This document shows, one piece after another, positions 48,541 to 57,985 of a stretch of DNA of 64,000 nucleotides. The stretch covers positions 60,328 to 124,327 of the forward strand of contig CATOPL010000009.1 of the NCBI GenBank assembly GCA_951802115.1. The letters are read 5' to 3'. The number at the start of each line of letters is the position of its first letter. Position 1 is the first letter of the stretch. The translations under genes and the position numbers were made by a program. The notes under the pieces were generated by a model. That model searched no databases. It was not told the DNA's origin and saw only the letters and a program-made list of their open reading frames with translations. This DNA is from an uncultured Lachnospiraceae bacterium (GTDB lineage: Bacteria; Bacillota; Clostridia; Lachnospirales; Lachnospiraceae).

Positions 48541-50205
48541 CTATACTTCCATAATCACCGGAAGGATCATCGGATTTCTCTTTGTCTTTTTACGGATATA
48601 GTCTCCCAGTGCGTCTTTCATGACGTTTTTCATCTTTCCCCAGTCTGTAATATTGCGCTCCAGACATTTTTCTACCGCGTCGTAGACAACTGCCCGCGCC
48701 TGTTCCATGAGATCTTCGGATTCCCTCACATATACAAAACCCCGGGACACGATATCCGGCCCTGACAGCAGCACATTGCTTCCTTTTTCCAGCGTCAGCG
48801 CAATAATCATAATACCGTCTTCAGCCAGGTGCTGACGGTCACGCATCACAATATTTCCTACGTCTCCAACTCCAAGTCCGTCTACAAAGATCGATCCGGT
48901 ATGGACTTTGTCCACCACTTTGGCACTGTCCGCATCCATCTCAATCACATCTCCGGACTGCAGAACAAAAATATTTTCCTTTTCAATTCCCAACTGTGCC
49001 GCGATCGACGCCTGCGCCTTCAGATGGCGGTACTCACCGTGCACTGGAAGCGCATATTTCGGATGCACGAGAGAATAAATCAGTTTAATCTCTTCCTGGC
49101 ACGCATGACCGGACACATGAGCGTCCTGAAAGATCACATTGGCGCCCTTGGCAGAAAGCTCGTTGATTACTTTTGACACTGCTTTTTCATTGCCCGGAAT
49201 CGGATTCGAGCTGAAGATTACTGTATCTCCCGGCATGATGTGTACTTTCCGATGCAGGTTCTGCGCCATTCTCGACAGAGCAGCCATCGACTCTCCCTGA
49301 CTTCCCGTCGTGATCAGAACCGTCGCTTCCGGCGGATAATTGTTCAGCTGCTCAATATCGATCAATGTGTGATCCGGAATCCGAATGTATCCCAGTTCCA
49401 CTGCGGTTGTAATGACGTTCACCATACTGCGTCCTTCAACCACGACTTTTTTATTATGCTTGTAGGCCGAATTGATAATCTGCTGTACACGGTCCACATT
49501 AGAAGCGAACGTTGCCACAATAATCCGGGAATTACAGTGCTCGGTAAACAAAGCGTCCATCGTCCGCCCCACACTCTTTTCCGACATCGTCACTCCCGGA
49601 CGCTCCGCATTGGTACTGTCGCACATCAGAGCCAGTACTCCTTTTTTTCCGATTTCCCCAAAACGTTGCAGATCAATACTGTCTCCGTATACCGGTGTAT
49701 AATCCACTTTAAAATCTCCTGTGTGAACCACGGTACCGGCCGGAGAATAAATAGCAAGCGCAGACGCATCTGCAATGCTGTGATTTGTTTTAATAAATTC
49801 GATCCGAAACTGTCCCAGGTTAATCGACTGTCCGTGCTTTACCACCTTTCGTTTGGTGGTCTTCAGCATATTATGCTCTTTTAATTTCCCTTCAATCAAG
49901 GCGATCGTCAGCCTGGTCGCATAAACCGGAACATTGATGTCTTTCAATATATACGGAAGAGCTCCAATATGATCCTCATGACCGTGAGTGATGACAAAGC
50001 CTTTCACTTTGCTTAAATTCTGCTTCAGATAAGTCACATCCGGAATCACCAGATCGATTCCCAGCATGTCATCCTCCGGAAATGACAGACCGCAGTCCAC
50101 AACAATAATACTGTCTTCAAATTCAAAGGCAGTAATATTCATTCCGATCTGTTCCAGTCCGCCCAGCGGAATGATACGTAATTTTGAATTGTTCACATTT
50201 TTCAA
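48541..50205 (-). CDS. rnjA: Ribonuclease J
   Basis: The 554-residue metallo-beta-lactamase/beta-CASP nuclease has the zinc motif HGHEDHIGALPY (about 74-85), the later HTGDFKVD motif and the beta-CASP block GSQGESMAALSRMA. It combines 5'-3' exonuclease and endonuclease activity in mRNA decay and rRNA maturation. The start MKNVNNSKLRIIPLGGLEQIG fits the family, with AGGAGG upstream. Confidence 0.95.
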   Translation of the reverse strand: MKNVNNSKLRIIPLGGLEQIGMNITAFEFEDSIIVVDCGLSFPEDDMLGIDLVIPDVTYLKQNLSKVKGFVITHGHEDHIGALPYILKDINVPVYATRLTIALIEGKLKEHNMLKTTKRKVVKHGQSINLGQFRIEFIKTNHSIADASALAIYSPAGTVVHTGDFKVDYTPVYGDSIDLQRFGEIGKKGVLALMCDSTNAERPGVTMSEKSVGRTMDALFTEHCNSRIIVATFASNVDRVQQIINSAYKHNKKVVVEGRSMVNVITTAVELGYIRIPDHTLIDIEQLNNYPPEATVLITTGSQGESMAALSRMAQNLHRKVHIMPGDTVIFSSNPIPGNEKAVSKVINELSAKGANVIFQDAHVSGHACQEEIKLIYSLVHPKYALPVHGEYRHLKAQASIAAQLGIEKENIFVLQSGDVIEMDADSAKVVDKVHTGSIFVDGLGVGDVGNIVMRDRQHLAEDGIMIIALTLEKGSNVLLSGPDIVSRGFVYVRESEDLMEQARAVVYDAVEKCLERNITDWGKMKNVMKDALGDYIRKKTKRNPMILPVIMEV

Positions 50206-50296
50206 ATATATAACCTCCTGATCATCGTATTACATCTGCCCGCATATGTGCCTCCTCTTTGAAAACTATCCTGGACATGATACAGACAGATGCTTT

Positions 50297-50761
50297 CTAA
50301 ACTATAAAATCTTTCTTCTTCAGACAATCCATACAGTACCCGTAGAGCTTTACATCATGATCCTGAATCTGAAATCCGGTCTCTTCTTCCATCCTTTTTT
50401 CAAACTCCTCCAGAAGATCTCCCTGAAACGACATAACCCGACCGCATTTCACACAGATCAGATGATGATGATGATGACTGTCTTCATCCTCATAGATATG
50501 ACCCGGCTCATACCTTACATATCCGTCGTCAAGATAAATCCTGTCAATAATCTTCAGCTCCAGAAGCATCTGAATTGTCCTGTATACTGTAGCAAGTCCA
50601 ATGTCCGGACTGCTTACTTTCACCCGTTCATAAATCTCTTCCGCAGTCAGATGGCTGTCCGGCTCTTTGAAAAGGGCCGACAATACGGCAATCCTCTGCG
50701 CAGTCACCTTCAGTCCTTTTTCCCGAAGCAGCTTTTCAAACCCTTCTCTGTCCAACTGCAT
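50297..50761 (-). CDS. Fur-family transcriptional regulator
   Basis: The 154-residue protein has an N-terminal winged helix (VTAQRIAVLSAL, LATVYRTIQMLLE) and a C-terminal metal-binding and dimerisation domain with HHHHHLICVKCGRVMSF and CMDC, that is, two CxxC pairs for structural zinc. ATG 50761 has GGTGGAGAAAG upstream; the frame is open to 50818 without a ribosome site. Fur, Zur and PerR cannot be separated with confidence; the His run and both CxxC pairs favour an iron or zinc sensor. Confidence 0.85.
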   Translation of the reverse strand: MQLDREGFEKLLREKGLKVTAQRIAVLSALFKEPDSHLTAEEIYERVKVSSPDIGLATVYRTIQMLLELKIIDRIYLDDGYVRYEPGHIYEDEDSHHHHHLICVKCGRVMSFQGDLLEEFEKRMEEETGFQIQDHDVKLYGYCMDCLKKKDFIV

Positions 50762-50780
50762 ATCTTTCTCCACCCTGCAA

Positions 50781-51038
50781 TTATTTTGTAATATCCACAT
50801 CTTCCAGGAGGTGTCCAAAAACTGTCAGCACAGCATCCAGTTCCTGCTCATTCTCCAAGATCTCATACAGAGATTCCCTCTCCTTATCATCTGCCATATC
50901 TTTCAGAATCAGACATTCCCCGTCGTCTTCCTCCGAATCTGTTACCAGAAGATAATTCTTTCCGCCGATACGGGTCTGCTCCAGAACATAGAAGCTGGCA
51001 GCTTCACCATTTTCATCATGAAAAATCAGTTTTTCCAT
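50781..51038 (-). CDS. DUF1292 family protein (YrzB-like)
   Basis: The 85-residue acidic protein (EKLIFHDENGEAASFYVLEQTRIGGKNYLLVTD, quoted in part) is typical of DUF1292. Function unknown. It always sits next to ruvX and ireB in Firmicutes, as it does here. ATG 51038 begins 1 nt after the ruvX stop; an in-frame ATG at 51050 overlapping ruvX is the alternative. Confidence 0.85.
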   Translation of the reverse strand: MEKLIFHDENGEAASFYVLEQTRIGGKNYLLVTDSEEDDGECLILKDMADDKERESLYEILENEQELDAVLTVFGHLLEDVDITK

Positions 51039-51039
51039 T

Positions 51040-51477
51040 TTACTTTCCATTCTCTTTTATATGTTTCCTGTCCAGATAGCCCTGCAGAATGAAAACCGCC
51101 GCGATCTGATCGACATATTCTTTCCGGTGTTCTCTTCTCACGCCGGTCTCCATCAGCGTGCGGTTCGCTTCCACGGTTGTCAATCGTTCATCCCACATAA
51201 CAACAGGCAGGCCTGTCCGCTTTTTCAGCATCTCTGCAAATTCCAGCGATTTCTCAGCCCTGTCTCCTATGGTATTATTCATATTTTTCGGAAAACCCAG
51301 CACAATTTCCTTTATCTCATACTCTTCACACAATGTCTTAATCCGGGCAAGTGTCTGCCGGAGTTTATCCTCCTGGGTTCTGCAGACAGTCTCCACCCCC
51401 TGAGCAGTCAGAAGCAGCTCATCACTGACCGCAACTCCGACTGTTCTGGAACCATAATCAAGTCCCATAATCCGCAT
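51040..51477 (-). CDS. ruvX: Holliday junction resolvase-like / pre-16S rRNA nuclease YqgF
   Basis: The 145-residue RNase H-fold protein starts [17 protein letters not shown] and has the conserved [11 protein letters not shown] and [10 protein letters not shown] motifs, which carry the acidic catalytic residues. The family processes the 5' end of 16S rRNA and was first named as a resolvase. Flanked by ireB and DUF1292, as in B. subtilis yrzL-yrrK-yrzB. Confidence 0.93.
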   Translation of the reverse strand: MRIMGLDYGSRTVGVAVSDELLLTAQGVETVCRTQEDKLRQTLARIKTLCEEYEIKEIVLGFPKNMNNTIGDRAEKSLEFAEMLKKRTGLPVVMWDERLTTVEANRTLMETGVRREHRKEYVDQIAAVFILQGYLDRKHIKENGK

Positions 51478-51484
51478 AAGCCTG

Positions 51485-51748
51485 TCATTCCTTTACTGTC
51501 TTATCCACATATACTCTCAGAAGTTCCTCTACCAGTTCATCCCGCTCCACTTTCATGATCAGACTCCGTGCTCCCTTGTGACTGGTAATATAAGTCGGGT
51601 CACCGGACATGATATAGCCAACAATCTGGTTTACCGGATCATATCCCTTCTCTGTCATTGCCTGATAGACCATATGGAGGACCTCGCCTACCTGCAGCTC
51701 CTGATCAGATTGAATTTTAAAATATTGTGTGTTTTCCAATTTTTTCAT
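51485..51748 (-). CDS. ireB: IreB-family regulatory phosphoprotein
   Basis: The 87-residue protein ([19 protein letters not shown] near the start, then ALTEKGY-like [25 protein letters not shown]) is the DUF965/IreB family. In Enterococcus, IreB is phosphorylated on a Thr by the kinase IreK and lowers cephalosporin tolerance. NTQ near the N-terminus holds the candidate phospho-Thr. First gene of the ireB-ruvX-DUF1292 operon. Confidence 0.93.
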   Translation of the reverse strand: MKKLENTQYFKIQSDQELQVGEVLHMVYQAMTEKGYDPVNQIVGYIMSGDPTYITSHKGARSLIMKVERDELVEELLRVYVDKTVKE

Positions 51749-51885
51749 AATACCCCGTCCTCAGAATGACAGCATGCCCCGCTGCTGCCGTATCTAAAAC
51801 GTATCTGCTGCCTGCTGTATACAAACAAGATACTCTCCACCTACTTTATCATCAGTTTACTATAATCTGTCTATAAATTCAATGC

Positions 51886-53205
51886 CTATTTTCTGTCGAC
51901 ATCTGTCAGAACGCCGCACAGCATGTCGTTTTCCAGCAGTTTTTCCACTTTTACATTCACCAGACGGTTCGCAAGAGATATATTTGAGGCTACCGCTGTC
52001 TTCACATATTCTTTTGTATGACCTACCTGATACAAACGTCCGTCCTTCTCACAGGCTTCCTCCATCAGTACCTCCACAGTCCCGCCCACCAGACGTCTTC
52101 TGTAAGCGCGGCTTTGCGCTTCTGTCATTTTCAGCAGCACATCGCTCCTGCGGGTTTTTACCTGTTCCGCCACCTGTCCCTCCATCCGGTCCGCACGGGT
52201 GCCTTTTCTTCTGGAGTATTTAAATACATGCATCTCATAAAACTGAAGCTCTTCCAGAAATTTCCTCGTCTGTGCAAATTCCTCTTCTGTCTCTCCCGGA
52301 AATCCCACCATCACGTCCGTGGTGAGCGCCGGATGGTCGAAACAGGCCCGCAGCCTTTCACAGCATGCCCGAAATTCCTGTGTATCATACTTTCTGTTCA
52401 TACGGCGAAGAGTCGCATCGCAGCCGCTCTGCAGTGACAGATGAAAATGCGGACACAGTTTTTTTTCAGAAGCAAGCTCATGTACAAACGCCTCTGTCAT
52501 GATCCGCGGCTCCAGAGAACCCAGCCGGATTCTCTGAATCCCGTCCAGCCCCGCAATGGTCCCGATTACAGTCAGGAGGTTTTCTCCTGAAAGATCTGTC
52601 CCGTAAGAATCAAGGTGAATGCCCGTGAGGACTATTTCCTGACATCCGTTTTCTGCCAGTGTCTCCGCCTCCGCAAGAATATCCGCAATCTGACGGCTGC
52701 GAACTCTTCCTCTTGTATAAGGAATGATACAGTACGTACAGAACTGATCGCAGCCATCCTGGATTTTCACACAGGCTCTGGTATGTCCGGGTATTTTTCC
52801 CAGACTGATGTCCTCATACTGCTTTTCATGCGTCATATCATGAATATAGGAAGCCGCACGGCTTTTATCCCATTCTTTTAAAATCTCCGGAAGTCTTGCC
52901 TTCTCATTATTTCCGATCAGAATATCAACCGCCAGATCCTGAAGAAGAGACTCTCCTGCAGACTGTACATAACACCCCGCAGCAATCACCAGTGCATCCG
53001 GATTCTGTTTTTTTGCCCTGTGCAGCATCTGACGTGATTTCCGGTCCGCCATATTCGTGACGCTGCATGTATTAATCAGATAGACATCCGCTTTTTTTTC
53101 GAATGGCACAATCTCATATCCCAGTTTTTCCAGCATTTCCTGCATGGCTTCTGTTTCATAGGAATTGACTTTACAGCCCAGATTATGCAACGCCGCTTTT
53201 TTCAT
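51886..53205 (-). CDS. mtaB: tRNA t6A37 methylthiotransferase
   Basis: It adds a methylthio group to t6A at tRNA position 37. The 439 residues have the N-terminal UPF0004 domain with three Cys (NLGCKVNSYET, INTCSVTN, AAGCYVQ), the radical-SAM motif CDQFCTYCIIPYTRGRVRSR and a C-terminal TRAM domain. The start KKAALHNLGCKVN and the overall length identify MtaB and not MiaB. Confidence 0.93.
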   Translation of the reverse strand: MKKAALHNLGCKVNSYETEAMQEMLEKLGYEIVPFEKKADVYLINTCSVTNMADRKSRQMLHRAKKQNPDALVIAAGCYVQSAGESLLQDLAVDILIGNNEKARLPEILKEWDKSRAASYIHDMTHEKQYEDISLGKIPGHTRACVKIQDGCDQFCTYCIIPYTRGRVRSRQIADILAEAETLAENGCQEIVLTGIHLDSYGTDLSGENLLTVIGTIAGLDGIQRIRLGSLEPRIMTEAFVHELASEKKLCPHFHLSLQSGCDATLRRMNRKYDTQEFRACCERLRACFDHPALTTDVMVGFPGETEEEFAQTRKFLEELQFYEMHVFKYSRRKGTRADRMEGQVAEQVKTRRSDVLLKMTEAQSRAYRRRLVGGTVEVLMEEACEKDGRLYQVGHTKEYVKTAVASNISLANRLVNVKVEKLLENDMLCGVLTDVDRK

Positions 53206-53234
53206 GACTCCTCCTGATTTTTCCTATTTTTCCA

Positions 53235-53263
53235 TTGACTTTCTTCCTTCAAGTCTTTAATAT
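53235..53263 (+). promoter_or_regulatory. Promoter of the HPr-like gene
   Basis: TTGACT (53235-53240), 17-bp spacer, TAATAT (53258-53263), followed by an AAAAGGAGG ribosome site about 25 bp later. Confidence 0.7.
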
Positions 53264-53299
53264 GTAGTTAGAATAAAACCGTAAAAGGAGGATTATACA

Positions 53300-53533
53300 A
53301 TGAAAACCGTTCATATTTCATTAAATTCTATTGATAAAGTAAAGGCATTTGTCAACGAGATCACCAAATTTGACAACGATTTCGATCTGGTATCCGGACG
53401 CTATGTCATTGACGCCAAATCCATCATGGGTATTTTCAGTCTGGACTTATCCAAATCCATTGAGCTGAACATCCATTCAGAAAGCAATGTGGATGAGATT
53501 CTCGAAGTCCTCTCACCTTATATCGTTGATTAA
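53300..53533 (+). CDS. HPr-like protein lacking the active-site His (Crh-like)
   Basis: The 77-residue protein has the HPr fold, with the C-terminal KSIMGIFSLDLSKSIEL that surrounds the regulatory Ser46 of HPr. The phosphoryl-carrying GxHARPA motif at residues 13-19 is absent; the sequence there is NSIDKVKAFVNE. It therefore cannot carry phosphate in the PTS, but could be Ser-phosphorylated by HPr kinase like Crh. Single-gene transcript with its own promoter and terminator, lying between two minus-strand operons. Confidence 0.85.
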   Translation: MKTVHISLNSIDKVKAFVNEITKFDNDFDLVSGRYVIDAKSIMGIFSLDLSKSIELNIHSESNVDEILEVLSPYIVD

Positions 53534-53547
53534 CAGTCGCAGAGCCT

Positions 53548-53575
53548 GCTGCCGTCTTGTACGGCAGCTTTTTTA
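53548..53575 (+). terminator. Terminator of the HPr-like gene
   Basis: A perfect 8-bp stem GCTGCCGT (53548-53555) / ACGGCAGC (53561-53568) with a 5-nt loop is followed by TTTTTTT. It touches the end of thiI from the other strand. Confidence 0.88.
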
Positions 53576-54760
53576 TTCTGAACAGCGAATTTCTATTGTT
53601 TCTCTTGTAGAAAGAGCTGTTTCTACCAGCTCTTCTATTCTCTCTGAAAGTGCCAGCTCGGACCTGCGAATCCGCTCTACCTGCGGCTTGGTTACCGGAT
53701 GTTTGGCCACAAACGTCGTACAGCAGTCTTCATAGGGCAAAATTGATGTCTCATATGTATCAATCTTTTTGGCAATCGTCACAATATCTTCCTTATCAAA
53801 AGCGATCAGAGGGCGGAATACCGGCAATGTACACACATCATTCGTCGCGGCAAGACCCGGTACGGTCTGACTCGCCACCTGTCCGATACTTTCCCCTGTG
53901 ATCAATGCCAGACAACCGGTATTTTCCGCAATCTTCTGTGCAATCCGCATCATATAACGACGCATGATTATCGTCAGTTCATCGTGCGGACACTGATCAT
54001 AAATATACATTTGAATATCTGTAAAATTGATGACATGCAGATGGATGGGACCTGTATAGCGCGCAACCTTCCTGGCCAGATCCACTACTTTTTGTTTTGC
54101 TCTTTCACTGGTATACGGCGGTGCATGAAAATAAACCGCGTCGATGCAGACTCCGCGTCTGGCAACCATATATCCGGCTACCGGACTGTCAATCCCGCCC
54201 GAAAGAAGAAGCATGGAACGCCCATTGGTTCCAAGCGGCATACCTCCAGGTCCGGGAATCACCTCCGAGTAAATACAAATCTGACTGCGCAGTTCGATGT
54301 GAAGCATAATTTCCGGCTGATGTACATCTACGGTCAGACCTGGAAACTCCTGCAGAATCCTGCCCCCGATTTCTGCATTCACTTCCATGGAATCCATCGG
54401 ATAATGCTTATTCGCACGGCGGGTATGAACTTTGAAAGTTTTGGTCACACCCTCATACATCTGATGCATATAGTGAAGTACATCCTCCGAAAGAGTTTCA
54501 AATCCCCGGTCTTCCACCAGAACCACCGGACAGATACCTACAATTCCGAACACTCTTTGAAGCGCTTCGACTGTCTCTTCGTAATCGAACGCGCCTTCCG
54601 CCTCCACATATATACGGCCCTGCTCTTTAGTAATCGTGAATGTGCCGTCAACCGGAGACAGTACCCGCTTCATGCGGGAAATCAGTGCATCTTCAAACAC
54701 ATAGCGGTTCTTTCCCTTGACCCCGATCTCTCCATATTTAATCAAAAATGCCTGAAACAT
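53573..54760 (-). CDS. thiI: tRNA 4-thiouridine sulfurtransferase
   Basis: The 395-residue protein has an N-terminal ferredoxin-like/THUMP region (FQAFLIKYGEIGVKGKNR at the start) and a PP-loop ATPase with LLLSGGIDSPVAGYMVARRG. The C-terminal rhodanese domain of enteric ThiI is absent, as is usual in Firmicutes. It makes s4U in tRNA and may supply sulfur for thiamine. The ATG at 54760 follows TAGGAGAA; the frame runs upstream through the hairpin repeats but is not coding there. The cysteine desulfurase upstream is the likely sulfur donor. Confidence 0.93.
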   Translation of the reverse strand: MFQAFLIKYGEIGVKGKNRYVFEDALISRMKRVLSPVDGTFTITKEQGRIYVEAEGAFDYEETVEALQRVFGIVGICPVVLVEDRGFETLSEDVLHYMHQMYEGVTKTFKVHTRRANKHYPMDSMEVNAEIGGRILQEFPGLTVDVHQPEIMLHIELRSQICIYSEVIPGPGGMPLGTNGRSMLLLSGGIDSPVAGYMVARRGVCIDAVYFHAPPYTSERAKQKVVDLARKVARYTGPIHLHVINFTDIQMYIYDQCPHDELTIIMRRYMMRIAQKIAENTGCLALITGESIGQVASQTVPGLAATNDVCTLPVFRPLIAFDKEDIVTIAKKIDTYETSILPYEDCCTTFVAKHPVTKPQVERIRRSELALSERIEELVETALSTRETIEIRCSE

Positions 54761-54778
54761 GTGTATTCTCCTATTTAC

Positions 54779-55072
54779 AGTTCCGCATCTTTCCGTCTCG
54801 GTGCACTTCCCCTGGAAGATTTTCCGGGCCTTTGGGACTCCGTAAAATCTTCCGGCACCTCGCGGACTGATGCTGTTTTTACAGTTCCGCATCTTCCCGT
54901 CTCGGTGCTCTTCCCCTGGAAGATTTTCCGGGCCTTTGGGACTCCGTAAAATCTTCCGGCACCTCGCGGACTGATGCTGTTTTTACAGTTCCGCATCTTT
55001 CCGTCTCGGTGCTCTTCCCTTTGGAAGCTTTTCCGGACCCACCTGGCAGATGCTGTTTTTATAGTTCTGTAT
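54779..55072 (-). repeat. Tandem array of the ~105-bp hairpin repeat
   Basis: Two full units of 104 bp (54779-54882 and 54883-54986) differ at only two positions; a shortened unit of 76 bp (54987-55062) and a remnant AGTTCTGTAT (55063) follow. Each full unit starts AGTTCCGCATC, ends GATGCTGTTTTTAC and contains the perfect 10-bp inverted repeat GGAAGATTTT (54814-54823) / AAAATCTTCC (54844-54853), flanked by GGTGC/GCACC. The array fills the gap between the desulfurase stop and the thiI ribosome site. Confidence 0.9.
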
Positions 55073-55074
55073 TT

Positions 55075-56229
55075 TTACCGGCGTACATATTTTCGCAGCA
55101 CCGGCAGCAACTCTGTCAGCGTCTCCAGACAATAATCAATCTCTTCATCTGTGGTTTCAAAACTGAAACTAAATCGAAGCGTACTGCCTAAAAGTCCTTT
55201 TTCTGTACCGATTGCCTGCAGCGTCTGACTGACCGCCGGTTTGTTGGACGAACAGGCCGAGCCTGCAGAAGCATAGATCCCCTTCTCTTCCAGCGCGTGA
55301 AGCAGCACTTCGCTGCGCACTCCCTCAAAACTGACACTTACAATATGAGGCGCGCTGTCCCTGCCTGTTCTGCCGTTTATCCGTGTACCGTCAAGTTTTT
55401 GAATCCCGTCCGAAAAATGTTCTTTAAGAAGATACAGTTTTTCAATCTTTTCCTCCAACCCGCGGTAGCATTCTTTCGCCGCTTCCGTGATCCCGGCAAT
55501 TCCCGGCACATTCTCTGTTCCTGAACGAAGTCCTCTTTGCTGTTCGCCGCCAAAAAGAATCGGATAGATTTTTACCCTCTCATCCACATAAAGCACGCCG
55601 ATTCCTTTCGGACCGTGAATCTTGTGGCCGCTGACGGACAGAAGATCAATTCCCGCCCTCCTGGGAAATATACGATATTTTCCATACGCCTGAATCGCAT
55701 CTACATGAAACAGCGTCTTTTTATTCTGCTCTTTGATGATCCGGGCCGCTTCTTCAACAGGCTGTACCGCTCCGATCTCATTGTTCACATACATCACAGA
55801 GACCAGAATCGTTTCTTCACAGACCGCTTCCTTAAGCGCTTCCAGAGATACGATTCCATCCCTGTCCACCGGAAGATAGGTCACGGAATATCCCTGTTTC
55901 TCCAGATATTTCATAGTATTTAAAACAGACGGATGCTCAACAGCAGTGGTAATCAGATGCTTCCCACTTCTCTGATTTGCCGTCGCCGTGCCAATAATTG
56001 CCAGATTGTTGGACTCTGTTCCTCCGGAAGTGAAATAGATTTCTTTTTCACTAACCTTCAGATTTTTCGCAAAAAAGCTTTTTGCTTCCTTTATATAGTG
56101 TTCCGCGTCCACACCCCTGGTATGAAGAGAAGACGGATTACCATAATCTTCCCGCATGATATATATCATCTGGTCTGTCACGCATTCCATACAGCGGGTT
56201 GTGGCTGAATTATCCAAATATGCTTCCAT
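55075..56229 (-). CDS. nifS: Cysteine desulfurase (NifS/IscS type)
   Basis: The 384-residue PLP enzyme takes sulfur from cysteine as a persulfide. The PLP Lys lies in SGHKIHGPKGIGVLY (about 200-214) and the catalytic Cys in ASAGSACSSNKP (about 320-331). Start EAYLDNSATT is typical. It lies upstream of thiI, a common pairing that feeds sulfur to ThiI, and 3 bp after rsmE. Confidence 0.93.
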   Translation of the reverse strand: MEAYLDNSATTRCMECVTDQMIYIMREDYGNPSSLHTRGVDAEHYIKEAKSFFAKNLKVSEKEIYFTSGGTESNNLAIIGTATANQRSGKHLITTAVEHPSVLNTMKYLEKQGYSVTYLPVDRDGIVSLEALKEAVCEETILVSVMYVNNEIGAVQPVEEAARIIKEQNKKTLFHVDAIQAYGKYRIFPRRAGIDLLSVSGHKIHGPKGIGVLYVDERVKIYPILFGGEQQRGLRSGTENVPGIAGITEAAKECYRGLEEKIEKLYLLKEHFSDGIQKLDGTRINGRTGRDSAPHIVSVSFEGVRSEVLLHALEEKGIYASAGSACSSNKPAVSQTLQAIGTEKGLLGSTLRFSFSFETTDEEIDYCLETLTELLPVLRKYVRR

Positions 56230-56232
56230 GTT

Positions 56233-56997
56233 CTATTCCTCCAACTGGAACATTAAAACGGACAGGATACACAGTCCTGCTGTCTCTGTCCGCAAAATTC
56301 GCCTTCCCAGTGAGACAGGCTCAGCTCCCATCTTCATGGCAGCCTCCACCTCCTCTTTTTCAAATCCGCCTTCCGGTCCGATTATGATACTGACAGACTG
56401 CCCTTTCTGTATCGCGCCCAAAATCTCCCTTGTCCGCTGCATGGCGCTCTTTTTCCCGTCTTCCAGAAGTTCAGATGCACATTCATAAGGGATCAGGCAC
56501 AGATCCTGTTCCTCTATCCGGCGAAGCGCATCCATATAATCCACCACCGGCATCACCTGCGGAATCAAGGCTCGTCCGGACTGTTTTGCCGCGCTCTCCG
56601 CCACAGCCTGCCAGCGTTTTTGCTTATGAATCTTTTTCTTTTCATCCAGCTTTACTACACATCTTTTCGATGCCACAGGAACAATTTTCGAGACTCCAAG
56701 TTCAACTGTTTTCTGAATAATCAGATCCATTTTGTCCCCTTTGGGCAGACATTGAAACAACGTGATTTTAGACGGCAGCTCACAGCTCACCCGCCTCTTC
56801 TCGAGAATCGACACCCAGGCCGCCTCTTCTGTAAACCGAAGAAGCCGGCACTCAAATGCATTGCCATATCCGTCATTGACCACAAGCTCTTCTCCCTCTT
56901 TCATACGAAGAACGTTTCTCATATGGTTTACATCCCCACCCAGAATCTCGATCTCCTCTGTATGTATTTGAGAAGGTTCTACAAAAAAATGATGCAT
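56233..56997 (-). CDS. rsmE: 16S rRNA (uracil1498-N3)-methyltransferase
   Basis: The 254-residue SPOUT-class methyltransferase has an N-terminal PUA-like domain (HHFFVEPSQI ... HMRNVLRMKEGE) and the C-terminal trefoil knot with IIIGPEGGFEKEE and VSLGRRILRTETA. Usual RsmE length. It follows prmA by 10 bp, as in many Firmicutes. Confidence 0.95.
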   Translation of the reverse strand: MHHFFVEPSQIHTEEIEILGGDVNHMRNVLRMKEGEELVVNDGYGNAFECRLLRFTEEAAWVSILEKRRVSCELPSKITLFQCLPKGDKMDLIIQKTVELGVSKIVPVASKRCVVKLDEKKKIHKQKRWQAVAESAAKQSGRALIPQVMPVVDYMDALRRIEEQDLCLIPYECASELLEDGKKSAMQRTREILGAIQKGQSVSIIIGPEGGFEKEEVEAAMKMGAEPVSLGRRILRTETAGLCILSVLMFQLEE

Positions 56998-57007
56998 AAT
57001 TTCTCCG

Positions 57008-57964
57008 TCAATTTTTACGTGCCGTCACTGACACCCATTCTCCCTGATGCGTTACTTCCAGAACTTCAAACCCGGCTGCCTTCACTGCATTGACCACCAT
57101 CTCTTCTCTGTCTTCAATAATACCGGAAGTGATATAAATCCCGCCTGTTTTCAGATGCTGCACAATCACCGGCGTCAGCGGAACCAGCACTTCTGCCAGA
57201 ATATTTGCCGTCACCATGTCATATTTTTCGTATCCAACCTGTTCCTGTACCGCTTTGTCATCAATAATATTTCCTTCCAGCACCTGAAACTTTTCCGGCA
57301 AAATACCGTTGACTTCCATATTTTCTTCCGAAGCATGAATTGCACAGGGATCCAGGTCCGTTCCCAGTGCGCGCTCTGCTCCCAGCTTAATCGCAGCAAT
57401 CGAAAGTATTCCGCTTCCGGTTCCCACATCTAAAAGCGTCGTATTCGCTGTCACATATTTCCTGATCTGGCGAATACAGAGCTGTGTCGTCTCATGCATG
57501 CCGGTTCCAAAAGCAGTTCCAGGATCGATCTGGATCAGAAGTTTTCCCTGATCTTCGGACTTCACCGGCTCCCAGGAAGGAGTAATCAGGATGTCATCTA
57601 CATAAAACTGATGGAAATATTCTTTCCAGTTATTTATCCAGTCTTTATCCTCGGTCTGAGAAGCTTCGATTGTACCGGCTCCTACATCCACGCCCCAGCT
57701 TCGGATCTCGTCCAGTCCTTCCTGCACTGCTGCAAGAACTGCTCCGTTATCTTGTTCCGGCTCCAGATAAAAGCTGATCCTGGCAGTCCCGTCGTCCGCG
57801 GGACCTTCCGGAAGAATATCTACAAACATCTGGGATTTGTCCCTTTCAGACAGAGGTACTCTGTCCTCAATTTCAATTCCTTCGATTCCCGCATCCATCA
57901 TCATGCTGCTGATCAGATCCTCTGCCTCCGTTGTCGTCAGCAATGTATATTTATTCCACCTCAC
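57008..57964 (-). CDS. prmA: Ribosomal protein L11 methyltransferase
   Basis: The 318-residue protein methylates L11. The N-terminus RWNKYTLLTTTEAEDLI is typical, and the SAM motif is LLDVGTGSGILSIAAIKLG followed by TANILAEVLVPL. The GTG at 57964 with AAAGGA about 9 nt upstream gives the standard N-terminus; ATG 57982, six codons earlier, lies at the edge of a hairpin repeat and is a less likely start. Confidence 0.92.
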   Translation of the reverse strand: MRWNKYTLLTTTEAEDLISSMMMDAGIEGIEIEDRVPLSERDKSQMFVDILPEGPADDGTARISFYLEPEQDNGAVLAAVQEGLDEIRSWGVDVGAGTIEASQTEDKDWINNWKEYFHQFYVDDILITPSWEPVKSEDQGKLLIQIDPGTAFGTGMHETTQLCIRQIRKYVTANTTLLDVGTGSGILSIAAIKLGAERALGTDLDPCAIHASEENMEVNGILPEKFQVLEGNIIDDKAVQEQVGYEKYDMVTANILAEVLVPLTPVIVQHLKTGGIYITSGIIEDREEMVVNAVKAAGFEVLEVTHQGEWVSVTARKN

Positions 57965-57985
57965 CGCAATTTTTCCTTTCATTAC

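Noticed and set aside
54775..54996. Open frame of 73 codons inside the hairpin array, and the upstream extension of thiI to 54892
   Set aside because: Both arise because the 104-bp repeat happens to lack stops in that frame; thiI has its own ATG and ribosome site at 54760.
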